From Hippophae tibetana (taxonomy: Eukaryota > Streptophyta > Magnoliopsida > Rosales > Elaeagnaceae), in assembly GCA_037013495.1 (NCBI GenBank), contig CM072812.1, forward strand, positions 75,933,840 through 75,997,839: DNA of 64,000 nt, in the 5' to 3' direction. The first letter of the stretch is position 1. Each line of letters starts with the position of its first letter. This document shows, piece by piece, positions 36,401-45,971 of the stretch. A program made the translations under genes and the position numbers. A model generated the notes under the pieces. It did not search any database, was not told the DNA's origin, and worked only from the letters and a program-made list of their open reading frames with translations.

Positions 36401-37135
36401 GATTCTAAGCAGGATGAAGACATCTTTGACATTGTTGGTATTGTAAAATTTGTATGTTAGAAATTTTGATATCTAAAAAATATTAATAGAATATCAATTA
36501 ATAATATAAATATTGAGCAATGTCGATAAAATAGTATTTATAAATAATTTTATTTATTTATTTAAATATTTTATCATTAAATATCTTTATCTAATTTAAT
36601 TAACTATAAAAAATTAGTTTTAATAATTATTTTAAATATTTTAATTTATTCTATAATATTTTTAATTTATTTATTAAAATATATATGGAATGTTTTTATA
36701 TTTTTATATATTGAATAAGATAATTAATTTAGTAAATAAATAATGGATTGTTTTGATATTTTTGAAATTTTATAGAAGTTTTCGTAATTTTATTAGTCTA
36801 ATTTTCGTGAATTATTTTTCAAATATTTCTATTAATAACAATACCATACTCGTTGTATTAATAAAATTTAAGTTTCAATATTTTCACCTTTGGATATTTC
36901 AATTTAAAACCTTGATTCTAAGGCATTAATTCATAGAGGTTCTACCGTAAAAAAATGTGTGTTGCTTTTAGGCCTTTTACTCGGAAAAAAAAATAAAAAA
37001 TACTCCTAAGATTTAAGAAATCTTCATAAATACCCTCAAAATTTTAAAAAATTCAAATATATTCCTAAAAACATAACAAATGTTAAATATAACAGTTATC
37101 AAAAATACCTCTAAGGTTTAATTAAAAAAATTAAA
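36401..37135. other. AT-rich spacer before the viral insertion
   Basis: No ORF. At 36,995-37,110 a loose motif of AAATAC(C/T)CCTAA type recurs four times. The left border of the viral sequence cannot be placed exactly. Confidence 0.4.
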
Positions 37136-37213
37136 ATGGAAGAAGAAATAATAAACATACATAATACATTTTAGGATGTTTTTCATAAGAAATGGTAATA
37201 AGTAAAAATAAAT

Positions 37214-37900
37214 TTGAAAAAAATTAAAAAAATAAAGTTAAATCTTAAAGAAGAGGATGAATTTAAAGATCCATCATTTTTATTAAGAAAATTATTCCCT
37301 AGAAAAAATATAATCTATTATGACATAAGTAATAAAGAAATGAGTATTAAGATTACAGATATAAAAAGAAGATATAATATACCATTAATTGATAAAGAAA
37401 CTATATTAAACAAGCTATTAAAAATTCCTCATAAAGATAAAAAAAAATTAGATACATCAATTTAGAAGGAATTCAAATACTAATAAAATGTCATTTTAGA
37501 AAAGGAATAGATACACCAATAAAAATAGCATTATTAGATAATAGAATAATAAATAGACATGATGCCTTATTAGGAATGATCCATGGTAATTTAGGATATC
37601 AAAAGCTAAAATTTACAACATACCCTAGATTTGCTATAAATATACATGATAAAAATCTAAATCAAGTATTAAGTCTAGCTTATGAATTTGAAAGATGAGA
37701 TTTAATGAAAGAATGAAATCATCCATTTTCAATACATTATCTAGTGACATATTCTTTAACAAATAGTCATAAAAGTTCAATATATGAACAAGATGAATTT
37801 ATAGAAATAGACAAAACTTTTAAGGAACTTGGATAAATAATAAAATCAGAAATACTAACAGACTTTGAAATACCAAAAAATGGAAACTAGATATTAAAGA
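37214..37900 (+). pseudogene. Viral movement protein (30K family), broken
   Basis: Movement proteins of this family form tubules through plasmodesmata. An open 83-codon piece (37214-37465) is followed by a frameshift at about 37,455. The conserved core is then read in another frame (about 37,457-37,700), with ALLDNRI, DALLGMIHGNLGYQKLKF and LSLAYEFE, the typical caulimovirid pattern. At least two TGA codons (about 37,697 and 37,715) and a TAA occur where family members have other residues. An in-frame ATG lies at 37,136 but is followed by stops after 12 codons. Confidence 0.75.
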
Positions 37901-37959
37901 AAAACCCTTAATAACATGAAGAAATAGTAATGTTGTTAAAACTAATAACATACCAAGAT

Positions 37960-38490
37960 TTACTTTTATAGACCATGAATGAGAAATTTCTAATCAAGAA
38001 GAAGTTAAAAAATTAGAAAATGAAGTTAAAATAATGAAGACTAAAGTTCATGATTGTATATTAGTGAAAAATCATGTTTAGAGATAAAATAAAAAATATG
38101 TATCTAGAAATAAATGGAAGCTTAGTAGGTGTAGCAAAAAATCAAGTAACATTATTTGAACTATACAATTATTGACAAAATAAATGGATTTAGTTCAAGA
38201 ATCAAACACAAAATATTTACAGGAAATAATAGATATACAAAGAGAATTACTAAAGGAAATAAAAGAATGTGGTTATAATAAACTACAACAAGATATGCAC
38301 AAAGAATTTTTAGAACTAAGAAAAGATGTATACAACATACAAAGGAATAATGAAATAATAGGTTATAAATATGATCCCTTAGAAGGATTAAAAGAAGAAC
38401 CACCAAGGAGATCAGATTCTTTGATTCCTAAAAATGAGAAAAGGAAAAATGAGGAACAATCTAAAAATAAAGAGACAATTTCAATTTAAT
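37960..38490 (+). pseudogene. Coiled-coil viral region between movement and coat proteins
   Basis: Two charged helical stretches are visible: EEVKKLENEVKIMKTKVHD at about 38,000 and an open 101-codon piece, 38184-38489, rich in Glu, Lys, Leu and Gln. Position and character fit a virion-associated or coat-N-terminal protein of caulimovirids, but no diagnostic motif was found. Confidence 0.45.
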
Positions 38491-38562
38491 AGAATATAGA
38501 AAAGAATTAGAAAGAAAATTCATGGGACCTGAAAATAGAGATATATAAACATAGTCAGTTTA

Positions 38563-39823
38563 TTGACATTAACCAATGACGAAATAGAAGAACATTATAA
38601 TGGAAAACTTTGTACTAACAAAGAAGAAGAAGATATGACAATAATAAGTGAAACTGATTTTGAACCAGAAAACATGATCTCAAAAGGTCATATGAAACCA
38701 ATTTCATTACCAGTCTCTTACCAAGAAAGAACATCTGACCCACATAAGGAAGAAAGAAATAGGCAAAGATTAGAACAACCTGATACTACGTATAGAAGAA
38801 GACAACCATCTAAAATGGAGGAATGATTGCATTGGGGAACTAGAGGTAGTATTCCACTAGAGTTCAAAGTCCATGATAATTATAAATCTGAACTTCTAGA
38901 TCTAGATTGTATAAGAGATAGGAAAAAAACCCTAGATGAATGATCTAGTAGGATGAGTGTACTTATACAAACTTTTCAAACTACCTAAACAAATCCTTCA
39001 ACTTGTAGGGTGCTTATAGCACATAAAATGACAGAAAATGTAAAAGTTTGGTTTTCAAACTTAACAGATCAACAACATTTATTAATGCATGTAAATGCTT
39101 CTACATGAAGAGAATATTTGGATACAATAATAAATGAAATATACAAAAAATTTATTGGAGAAAATAAAGGAAGTACTATCACTGAATCCCGTGAAAACGA
39201 AATCAATGAAGATAAATGGCATCTAAAAAATATGGAAATTTGTAACATGTGTTACATAGATTCTTTTATCTGTGAATATAAAATGTATTACCATAAATTA
39301 CCACCCTCTATACAAACAACTTATAAAGAAATATTTTTTTCAAAAATTACCTGGAACACTATATAAAACTTTAACAAAAAATTGGGAACAAAGGAATAGA
39401 GAAACTATACCAGATACTCTAGGAGGAAGAATAAGAAGTCTTAAAGATTTGATCATTATTAAATGCCAAGAAAGAAAAGAATATAAACAAATAAGAGGAA
39501 ATGATAAAATTTGTTATGATATAAGAGATTTTAGAATACCAGAAAAATATGGATGTAATATAAAATCTTATAAACAAAAATATAAAAATATAAAATTTAA
39601 AAAATTTAAAAAATATAAATTCAGAAAACAAAATTTCCAAAAATATAAAAAGAGATTCAATAGAGAAAACTACAAGAAAAGATATTTTAGAAGAAAGATT
39701 TATAAACCTTTTGAAAAAAGGAATTATTGTCGTTTAGGAAAGAAAAAATGCAGATGTTGGATCTATAACGAGGAAGGACATTATGCTTATGAATGTCCAA
39801 GCAGACTTCAACATAAAAAATAA
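38563..39823 (+). pseudogene. Viral coat protein with damaged zinc knuckle
   Basis: The coat protein encapsidates viral DNA and pregenomic RNA. An acidic N-terminal piece (38563-38826) is followed by a capsid core across 38,830-39,470 in two frames (TENVKVWFSNLTD; FICEYKMYYHKLP; DTLGGRI). Next is a very basic Lys/Arg-rich stretch (39,560-39,740), then the knuckle at 39,755-39,796. The second Cys of the CCHC is Tyr (TAT at 39,764), so zinc binding is lost. Length and order match caulimovirid coat proteins. The frames 39118-39366 and 39272-39823 overlap, which shows a frameshift near 39,340. Confidence 0.75.
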
Positions 39824-39839
39824 CTTAAAAAGGAATTTT

Positions 39840-41945
39840 CACAAAAAAACAAAAATCTTAGAAGAAGCTTTCAAAATGGAATTAGAACCAATTGAGGAAT
39901 CTGATATAGATGATACTTACAGTATCTATCTATTGGAAGAAACTGAGGAAGAAATAACTGACTCAGAATATGAACACTCAAATTATGAATATTTTCATCA
40001 GAAGATGAATGATTTGTATAGTATTACAAATCCAAATAGTACTTACATTAAATTATGACTAAAATTTAAAAGTTTATAACACTTATCATTTACATGCATA
40101 TATAGATATAGGAGCTAGTATGTGTGTTAACAGTAGATATGTATTTCCAAAAGACAATTGGAAATAAGCACCAAAATATTTAATTGTAAAAATTGCTAAT
40201 AATATTACAATAAAACTCAATCAGGAGGAGAAAACTTTCACATTCCTACCATATATCAACAAGAAACAAGAGTAGTTTGTTAATAGGAAATAATTTCCTA
40301 AATATATATCAACTTTTCACACAACATTCTGACAAAATAAGTCTCACAATCTTAGAAGGAGATACCATATATGTTTCTAAAGTAAGAAAATCTTTAACCA
40401 TCTCAAACCCAACTTTTATGCAACACCATAAAAAGCGAAAATGTGATGAGATAAAAGACCAACAAAAACCTTATTTAGAAAATATTTCATTAGATATAGA
40501 AAAAAAACAAAACTCTTTTCTCAATGAGATACATGAAGACAAAGCCCTAACATGCATTAGAAGACTATTAAAAATAGTCAGTTTAGAAAATCCTTTGGAT
40601 CCAAAAATAAATAAATCTAAAACAATAGTCAATATAAAATTAAGAGATCCTAACAAGATAATAAGAGTAAAACCAATGATTTATACTCCATAAGACAAGA
40701 TTGAATTCATAAAACAAATTGAAGAACTTTTGGAATTAAAAGTTATAATACCAAGTAATTCACCTCACTCTAGTCTAGCATTCTTAGTTGAAAAAGAAGT
40801 TGAGAAAAGAAGAGGAAAACAGTGAATGGTAATAAATTTTAAAGCACTGAATAAAGAAACCATTGACGATGGATATTTTATTCCAAAAAAGGAAGAACTA
40901 TTATCATTAATAAAAGGAAAGAAATATTTCTCGAGTTTTGATTGCAAAAGTGAATTTTGGCAAATAAGATAGATGAAGAATCCCAAAAATTAACAGCATT
41001 TAGTTGCCCCCAAGGACAATTCCAATGGACAGTTATACCATTTGGATTAAAACAAGCTCCAAGTATTTTTCATGGATAACATTTTTAAGAAATTACAAGA
41101 TATTTGTTGTGTTTACATAGATGATATTTTGGTTTTCATTAATGAATTAAATAAATATTATTTGGATATTTTTAACATACTATAAGAATGTAGAAAATAA
41201 GGCATTGTGCTATCTGAACAGAAAGCAATATTTGCTCAACAAAAAATCAAATACTTAGGGTTGGAAATTGAAGATGAAAAACATAATCTACAATCCCATA
41301 TACTAAATAATATTCAAGGTTTTCCTAGTGAATTAAAAGATAAAAACCAATTACAAATTTTTTTAGGATATTTAACATATACAAAGCCTATATCAAGAAA
41401 CTTACAGAAATGTGAAAACCATTACAAGCAAAATTGAAAAAAGATCATATTTGGAAATGGACAAAAGAAGATACTCTATATATGGATAGAGTAAAAGCAA
41501 AGGTAAAAAAATTACCAACTTTATACCATCTAGGACCAGATGATAAGATGATAATTGAAACAGATGATTCATAAGAATATTGGGGAGTAGTTCTTAAAGC
41601 AAGAGTAGATAACAAAGATGAATATCTTTGTAGATATACATCAGGATCTTTCTAAGGTTCAGAACTAAATTATCATAGTAATGAAAAAGAATATTTAGCT
41701 GTTAAAAAGGCTATTAAGAAATTTTCAATATATGTCATAAGCTCCAGATTCATTGTTAGAACAGATAATAAGAATTTTGGTTATTTCTTAAGAACTAATA
41801 TTGCAGGTGATTACAAATAAGGAAGACTAGTTAGATGGCAACAATGGTTCAACTATTATAATTTTGATGTTGAACATCTTCCAGGACATAAAAATAGTTT
41901 AGCTGATGCTTTTACCGGAGAATTAGCACCTCTAACTATTTTTAT
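39840..41945 (+). pseudogene. Viral polyprotein: aspartic protease, reverse transcriptase, RNase H (broken)
   Basis: An acidic leader (39,870-40,058) precedes the protease, where the active site reads DIGAS at 40,105-40,119 in place of D-T-G. The reverse transcriptase runs from about 40,640 to 41,430. Landmarks are IIPSNSPHSSLAFLVE, MVINFKALNKET, FGLKQAPS and an intact YIDD box at 41,113-41,124. An open thumb segment, 41207-41437, follows with KIKYLGLEIE and FLGYLTYTKP. RNase H follows (about 41,550-41,900) with YTSGSF, HSNEKEYLAVKKAI, VRTDNKNF and VEHLPGHKNSLADAF. Stops and several shifts separate these parts, so no enzyme can be made. Confidence 0.85.
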
Positions 41946-41949
41946 GCTT

Positions 41950-43370
41950 TTAGGAATGAAACATCTTGATATCAAAATCAAGATAAAAGAAAAGGAGATA
42001 AAAATCCTACAAGAACAGGTCGAGTTGCTATATCTCGAGAAATCTCTTATGGAGATAGGAAAGAAATAGGAAGAACTTAATTGTTCAAAACAACCTCTTG
42101 AGACCAGAAGCTCAAATGAGGAATCTCTATTAAAAAAGGAAGAACCTAACAGTTCACAAAAACTTCTAAAACCACAAAGCTCAATTGGGCAGATGAGGTA
42201 GAAAAAGAAGAACAAAAAAAAGTTTATGTGGTCTACAATGGCTAAAAACCAAGAATTTATAACAACTGAGCAGAAGCTAGCAAATCTATTCTAGGAATTA
42301 GTGGAGTAACTCATAAAGTCTTTACCAACATAATAGAAGCTGAAGGTAGTTATGCCAACTACAAAACACCGAAACTAATAACTCCAGAGGAGATAGTAAG
42401 AAATTATTCTACAATACTACAAAAACAGCCAACAACTCCAAGTAGATTGACAAATCTTGTAAAGATAGCAAAGCCTTCAGTGCTATTTAGAGAAACATCT
42501 CTACCAAAGACATCATAAATAGTAAAACATTTATTACTATTCAAGGAGACATCTCCTAGAACTACTCCAATCATTGAAGATGAAAAGGATCACTATAGAA
42601 ACCTCAACAAACTACAATGGTTGAGTCTATAATTTGGGCATAAAATCTACCCAAGAACATATTGAAGATATGAAATTCTATACAATAGACAAGGAATTTC
42701 CTACAGGAAGTAAATTCAATATATTAAAAGGAATTGATCCAATATTTGTGTATAAAACATTTCATGCAGGATTAATAGAAAATATATATCCAGGAATTAA
42801 TTTAAGTGAATTAAATTATTTCCCAAAAAAATTAAATGAGCAATTAAGAATTTCAGAAGAAAAATTAAAGTAGGTGATAAACTTGTTTATCTTAGATTTT
42901 TCAATTCATTAATGGACTAGAATGAGGAAGGAAGTATTAGTCCCTGTCACTTCATCAAGATAGGGATTTCTAACATAAACATAGATGTTCCCAAACCAAG
43001 GGCACTTCCAGAAAAGGAATTCAACACAAAAGAACTTTATTTATTAAGAGGATAAATGCTAAGCCAAATTTACTATGAACTCAGGAAGATTGATAATTCT
43101 ACTAAGATTAAAGTAAATTATTCAACTAGTAAAGTCATCATCATTTCCCATAGTAGCATGACTTTGTCAGAAGAAGATGGTGAAAAAATCACCAAATATG
43201 AAACCAATTTTAATTACAACAACCTAGAAATTGGTCAAGAAACAAGGAAGTTATTTTGCATCTATGCCAGAAAAGCTACCAAAGACCACAGATGCATTCT
43301 CTACATCAAAGACTGAGAAGATGAAGATGTGTCATCATCAACGTCATCAAAGGAACTGTCGGTAAAAAAT
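41950..43370 (+). pseudogene. Viral transactivator/viroplasmin (Cauli_VI domain), broken
   Basis: ORF VI proteins build viral inclusion bodies and allow polycistronic translation. A charged coiled-coil stretch (41,950-42,200) leads into the Cauli_VI motif at 42,219-42,369. It reads KVYVVYNG, KPRIYNN, AEASKSI, then GISGVTHKVF, with stop codons (TAA 42,243 and TGA 42,267) at the two places where the family has Trp. A second conserved part lies in the open segments 42634-42873 (FPTGSKFNILKGIDP, FHAGLIENIYPG) and 43056-43316 (LSQIYYELRKIDNSTK, then KVNYSTSK). The frame is broken at least three times. This domain is the main argument for the viral lineage. Confidence 0.75.
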
Positions 43371-43562
43371 TACAAAGAAAAATAAGAAAAGAAGCTGTTG
43401 GCAGAAGACTACAAAAGAAATAAAAATGTAGACCCCACATCTTAGTCGACAGTATATGCCAAGGAAAAAGTAATGGCTATCCTTTAAAGTAGAAAAGTAG
43501 ATGAATTATTAGAACAAGGGTAAAATAATAATTTTAGTCTTGTAAACATGGATTCCTTGTTC

Positions 43563-43569
43563 TATAAAA
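43563..43569 (+). promoter_or_regulatory. TATA box of the viral pregenomic-type promoter
   Basis: TATAAAA lies in the non-coding stretch after the transactivator. A canonical AATAAA follows 183 bases later, matching the caulimovirid layout in which the poly(A) signal sits inside the terminal redundancy. Confidence 0.55.
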
Positions 43570-43745
43570 TGAAATTTTATTATCATTCCGAAAAATACAC
43601 AAAAAATCCAAAGCTCTCTACTTTGAAAGACTCTAGTATAAAAAACCTATCTATCTAGAAATCTCAAACCCAGTAACTATGAGCGGCTAAGCACCCTTTT
43701 CAAGGTTCTTAGTTGGCATTGAGTTGTAATAATTATTATATTATG

Positions 43746-43751
43746 AATAAA
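43746..43751 (+). terminator. Viral polyadenylation signal
   Basis: AATAAA lies about 150 bases after the expected transcription start, within the viral intergenic region (43,380-44,050). Apart from promoter and signal, this region has no recognisable content; a leader with short ORFs is expected there. Confidence 0.55.
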
Positions 43752-44054
43752 ATTGAGTTCAATTACTCTTCTTTAGTAAGTTAACTATTGGACACTATTT
43801 ATGTACGAATGTAGAAGACTCACCATTGCTAGGAAGGCGTTGAGGTTTGAGCAAAGCTGAGGCATAACAAGTGTAACAAAAGAAGACGGACAAAAGGGAA
43901 AACCGTGGTGGATCCATCAAATTCAGGTATGATAATTATAAATTTAAGCTAGTTAAGAATCTTGAATGTTTAAATATTTGCTTACAACAAGATATAATAT
44001 TATTAAGACATGAAAATGGAATTTATTTTTAGAAATAAATAACCAATAATTCCA

Positions 44055-44429
44055 ATGGAAATCAAAGATAAAAATCTAATTCTATTAGAAATATTTGATA
44101 AAGATTATCTCTATCATTTAAATGAATATTTTAAAAATGAAGACTATGAAACTTGTCTTGAAAATTTTAAAAGATTTAACACCTTATTAGATATCTATAC
44201 CGATTATATTAAAACTATTACAAGCATCATAGAACATCTTATTTCAAGGACATTAAAAGACTATTTTAGTCAAAAATATTTGAGAATAGAGGAAGAAGAA
44301 TTCAACAACTTAATATTTGGATATTACTTCTTTGAAGATTATAAATACACTGTATGTACACAAGAAAAACTTGATTGTATAATACGAATAAGACAAAATA
44401 ATATACATTCAATACATATGATTTATTAA
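44055..44429 (+). CDS. Uncharacterised 124-codon ORF in the viral block
   Basis: This open frame follows the viral intergenic region and shares the A-rich codon use of the viral block. The product is acidic and aromatic-rich, begins MEIKDKNLILLEIFDKD, and looks wholly helical, with no Cys motif or membrane segment. I recognise no family. In caulimovirids an accessory ORF often follows the leader, so a viral origin is likely. It is surprisingly intact compared with its neighbours, yet there is no sign of host regulation. It may simply have escaped stops by chance. Confidence 0.45.
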   Translation: MEIKDKNLILLEIFDKDYLYHLNEYFKNEDYETCLENFKRFNTLLDIYTDYIKTITSIIEHLISRTLKDYFSQKYLRIEEEEFNNLIFGYYFFEDYKYTVCTQEKLDCIIRIRQNNIHSIHMIY

Positions 44430-44726
44430 GATAATACTCTATGAATATCAAATCATTAGTACATAAATTAGAATTATTAGATTTAACAAATGAAAGAGTA
44501 ATTTTTAATTTTAAAAGACAATTAATAGATTCATGTTAGAATTAAGCAACCAACATAATGATGAACATAATATATTATAAAATTGTAATAAATATAGTAT
44601 AAAATTAGACTTATACATCAAAATAATAAGCTTTTTAAACAAATTATTACTTTCAATAAATAGACAAAAATCATCAATTAGGTCAATATTAACTCCCAAT
44701 TAAAAATTATATCGATTCGTAGAAAT

Positions 44727-44739
44727 TGATATCAAAGCC
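44727..44739 (+). promoter_or_regulatory. Relic of the viral tRNA-Met primer-binding site
   Basis: TGATATCAAAGCC differs from the standard initiator tRNA-Met site TGGTATCAGAGCC only by two G-to-A changes. It lies downstream of the 124-codon ORF and close to the right border of the viral block. Confidence 0.5.
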
Positions 44740-44889
44740 TAAGAATAATAATATAAATAGTGATGGATGAAAAATTAATACCATTAAGATATTAGAACAT
44801 TTTTGATATTTTATAAATCTAAGGAACATAATTAAAGATATATCAAATCTCTGAAATATTTAAGATAGTGTTCCCCTTTTACCCAACTA

Positions 44890-45830
44890 CGCCATCCTTT
44901 CTAGACTTGAGCAAATATTTTTAAAACAATTTTTAATTATCCATTTTTTTAATGATTTCCATTGATCAATTTTGGCCTCACCTAAAAACTTGTAAATCAA
45001 ATTGGATTAAAAAATTAGATTATTTCAAAAGTTTTAATTCATTTTATTATCTAATTCGATTTCATCTAGTTTATAAAATTATAAATTATTCATACTGAAT
45101 TAAATCGTTTATACTATTAAATTTATAATTTACATTTTACAAACTTAACCGTCTATGTCATTGGTTAAGTTCATTTCTTATTCAACTTACATAAAAATAT
45201 TAATTTTTTTAATTGTTTTAATTAATAATAAATAAACAAATAAAATATTATTGAATTTGAGATGATCATATTTCAAATTGGGACAAAATAGGTTAATAAT
45301 ATATTAAAAATTAATAAATTATTGTTTAATTAATGATAATATATAACAGTATGATTCGATCCAGTTTGATACATATGAGCAATTCAATTCCATTTGTTTG
45401 AATTTTGTAAAATTCAAATCAAGCTGGAATGAACCATACCCACCTCTATGCTCAATTGTAAAATGGTTATGAAGTTTAAGAGTTAAATAGCTGTGTATAA
45501 AAAAAATCCCTCTTATTTTTATACAATTTAATTATTTAAATAATTTTACTTTTAACCTTAAAAAACACATGTTTATTACATCATGAAGATAAAAACATGT
45601 ACACTATACTTTTAAACAAGCAAAAAAAACATATAATTTTATGTTAGGATACGATATTTAAACCAAAATAAAACCATGAACCTAGATTTTTGTTTAACAT
45701 TTCTCTTCTTGTTTGGTTGTGAGAATGGAACGGAGATACGTATGGACTCTCCAAATTTTTATCTTATAAGTATGCTGTACTGCATAGAGTTACTATGGAT
45801 CTTGGGACACAAATCTATATGGATAAAGTT
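44890..45830. other. AT-rich spacer and 3' flank of the iron-sulfur assembly gene
   Basis: No ORF. Around 45,345-45,455 a stretch (GATTCGATCCAGTTTGATAC to CCATACCCACCTCTATG) has the wording of hAT-type MITE ends, but no matching left end was found. The part after about 45,650 is probably 3' UTR or downstream DNA of the minus-strand gene. Confidence 0.4.
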
Positions 45831-45971
45831 TTTACTTACACACTGGTAAGTGGCTTAGTAATATTACACAAGGAACAACAATAAGATGCAAAGTCATAAG
45901 TCAGTAAAACGAAGTCGTTTAGCTGCAAATTCCAGCTACTAGTTCTGTACAGTGGTTTCGAGCAACATTCA

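Larger units (their letters stand above)
37136..44890 (+). mobile_element. Degraded endogenous pararetrovirus (Caulimoviridae), near full length
   Basis: This 7.7-kb A-rich block has the gene order of a caulimovirid: movement protein, coiled-coil region, coat protein, protease-RT-RNase H, transactivator, intergenic promoter, then an extra ORF and a primer-site relic. All recognisable coding runs along the plus strand. Every domain is broken by stops or shifts, so the copy is inactive. A recognisable transactivator (Cauli_VI) argues for the Caulimovirus/Soymovirus-like branch and not for badnaviruses or petuviruses. There are no LTRs and no clear target duplication, consistent with capture during DNA repair. 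The right border is near 44,880, where ordinary host DNA resumes. Confidence 0.88.

Noticed and set aside
36995-37110. Four loose AAATACCCCTAA-like motifs at the left border of the viral block
   Set aside because: Too irregular to call a tandem repeat, and they do not define the border.
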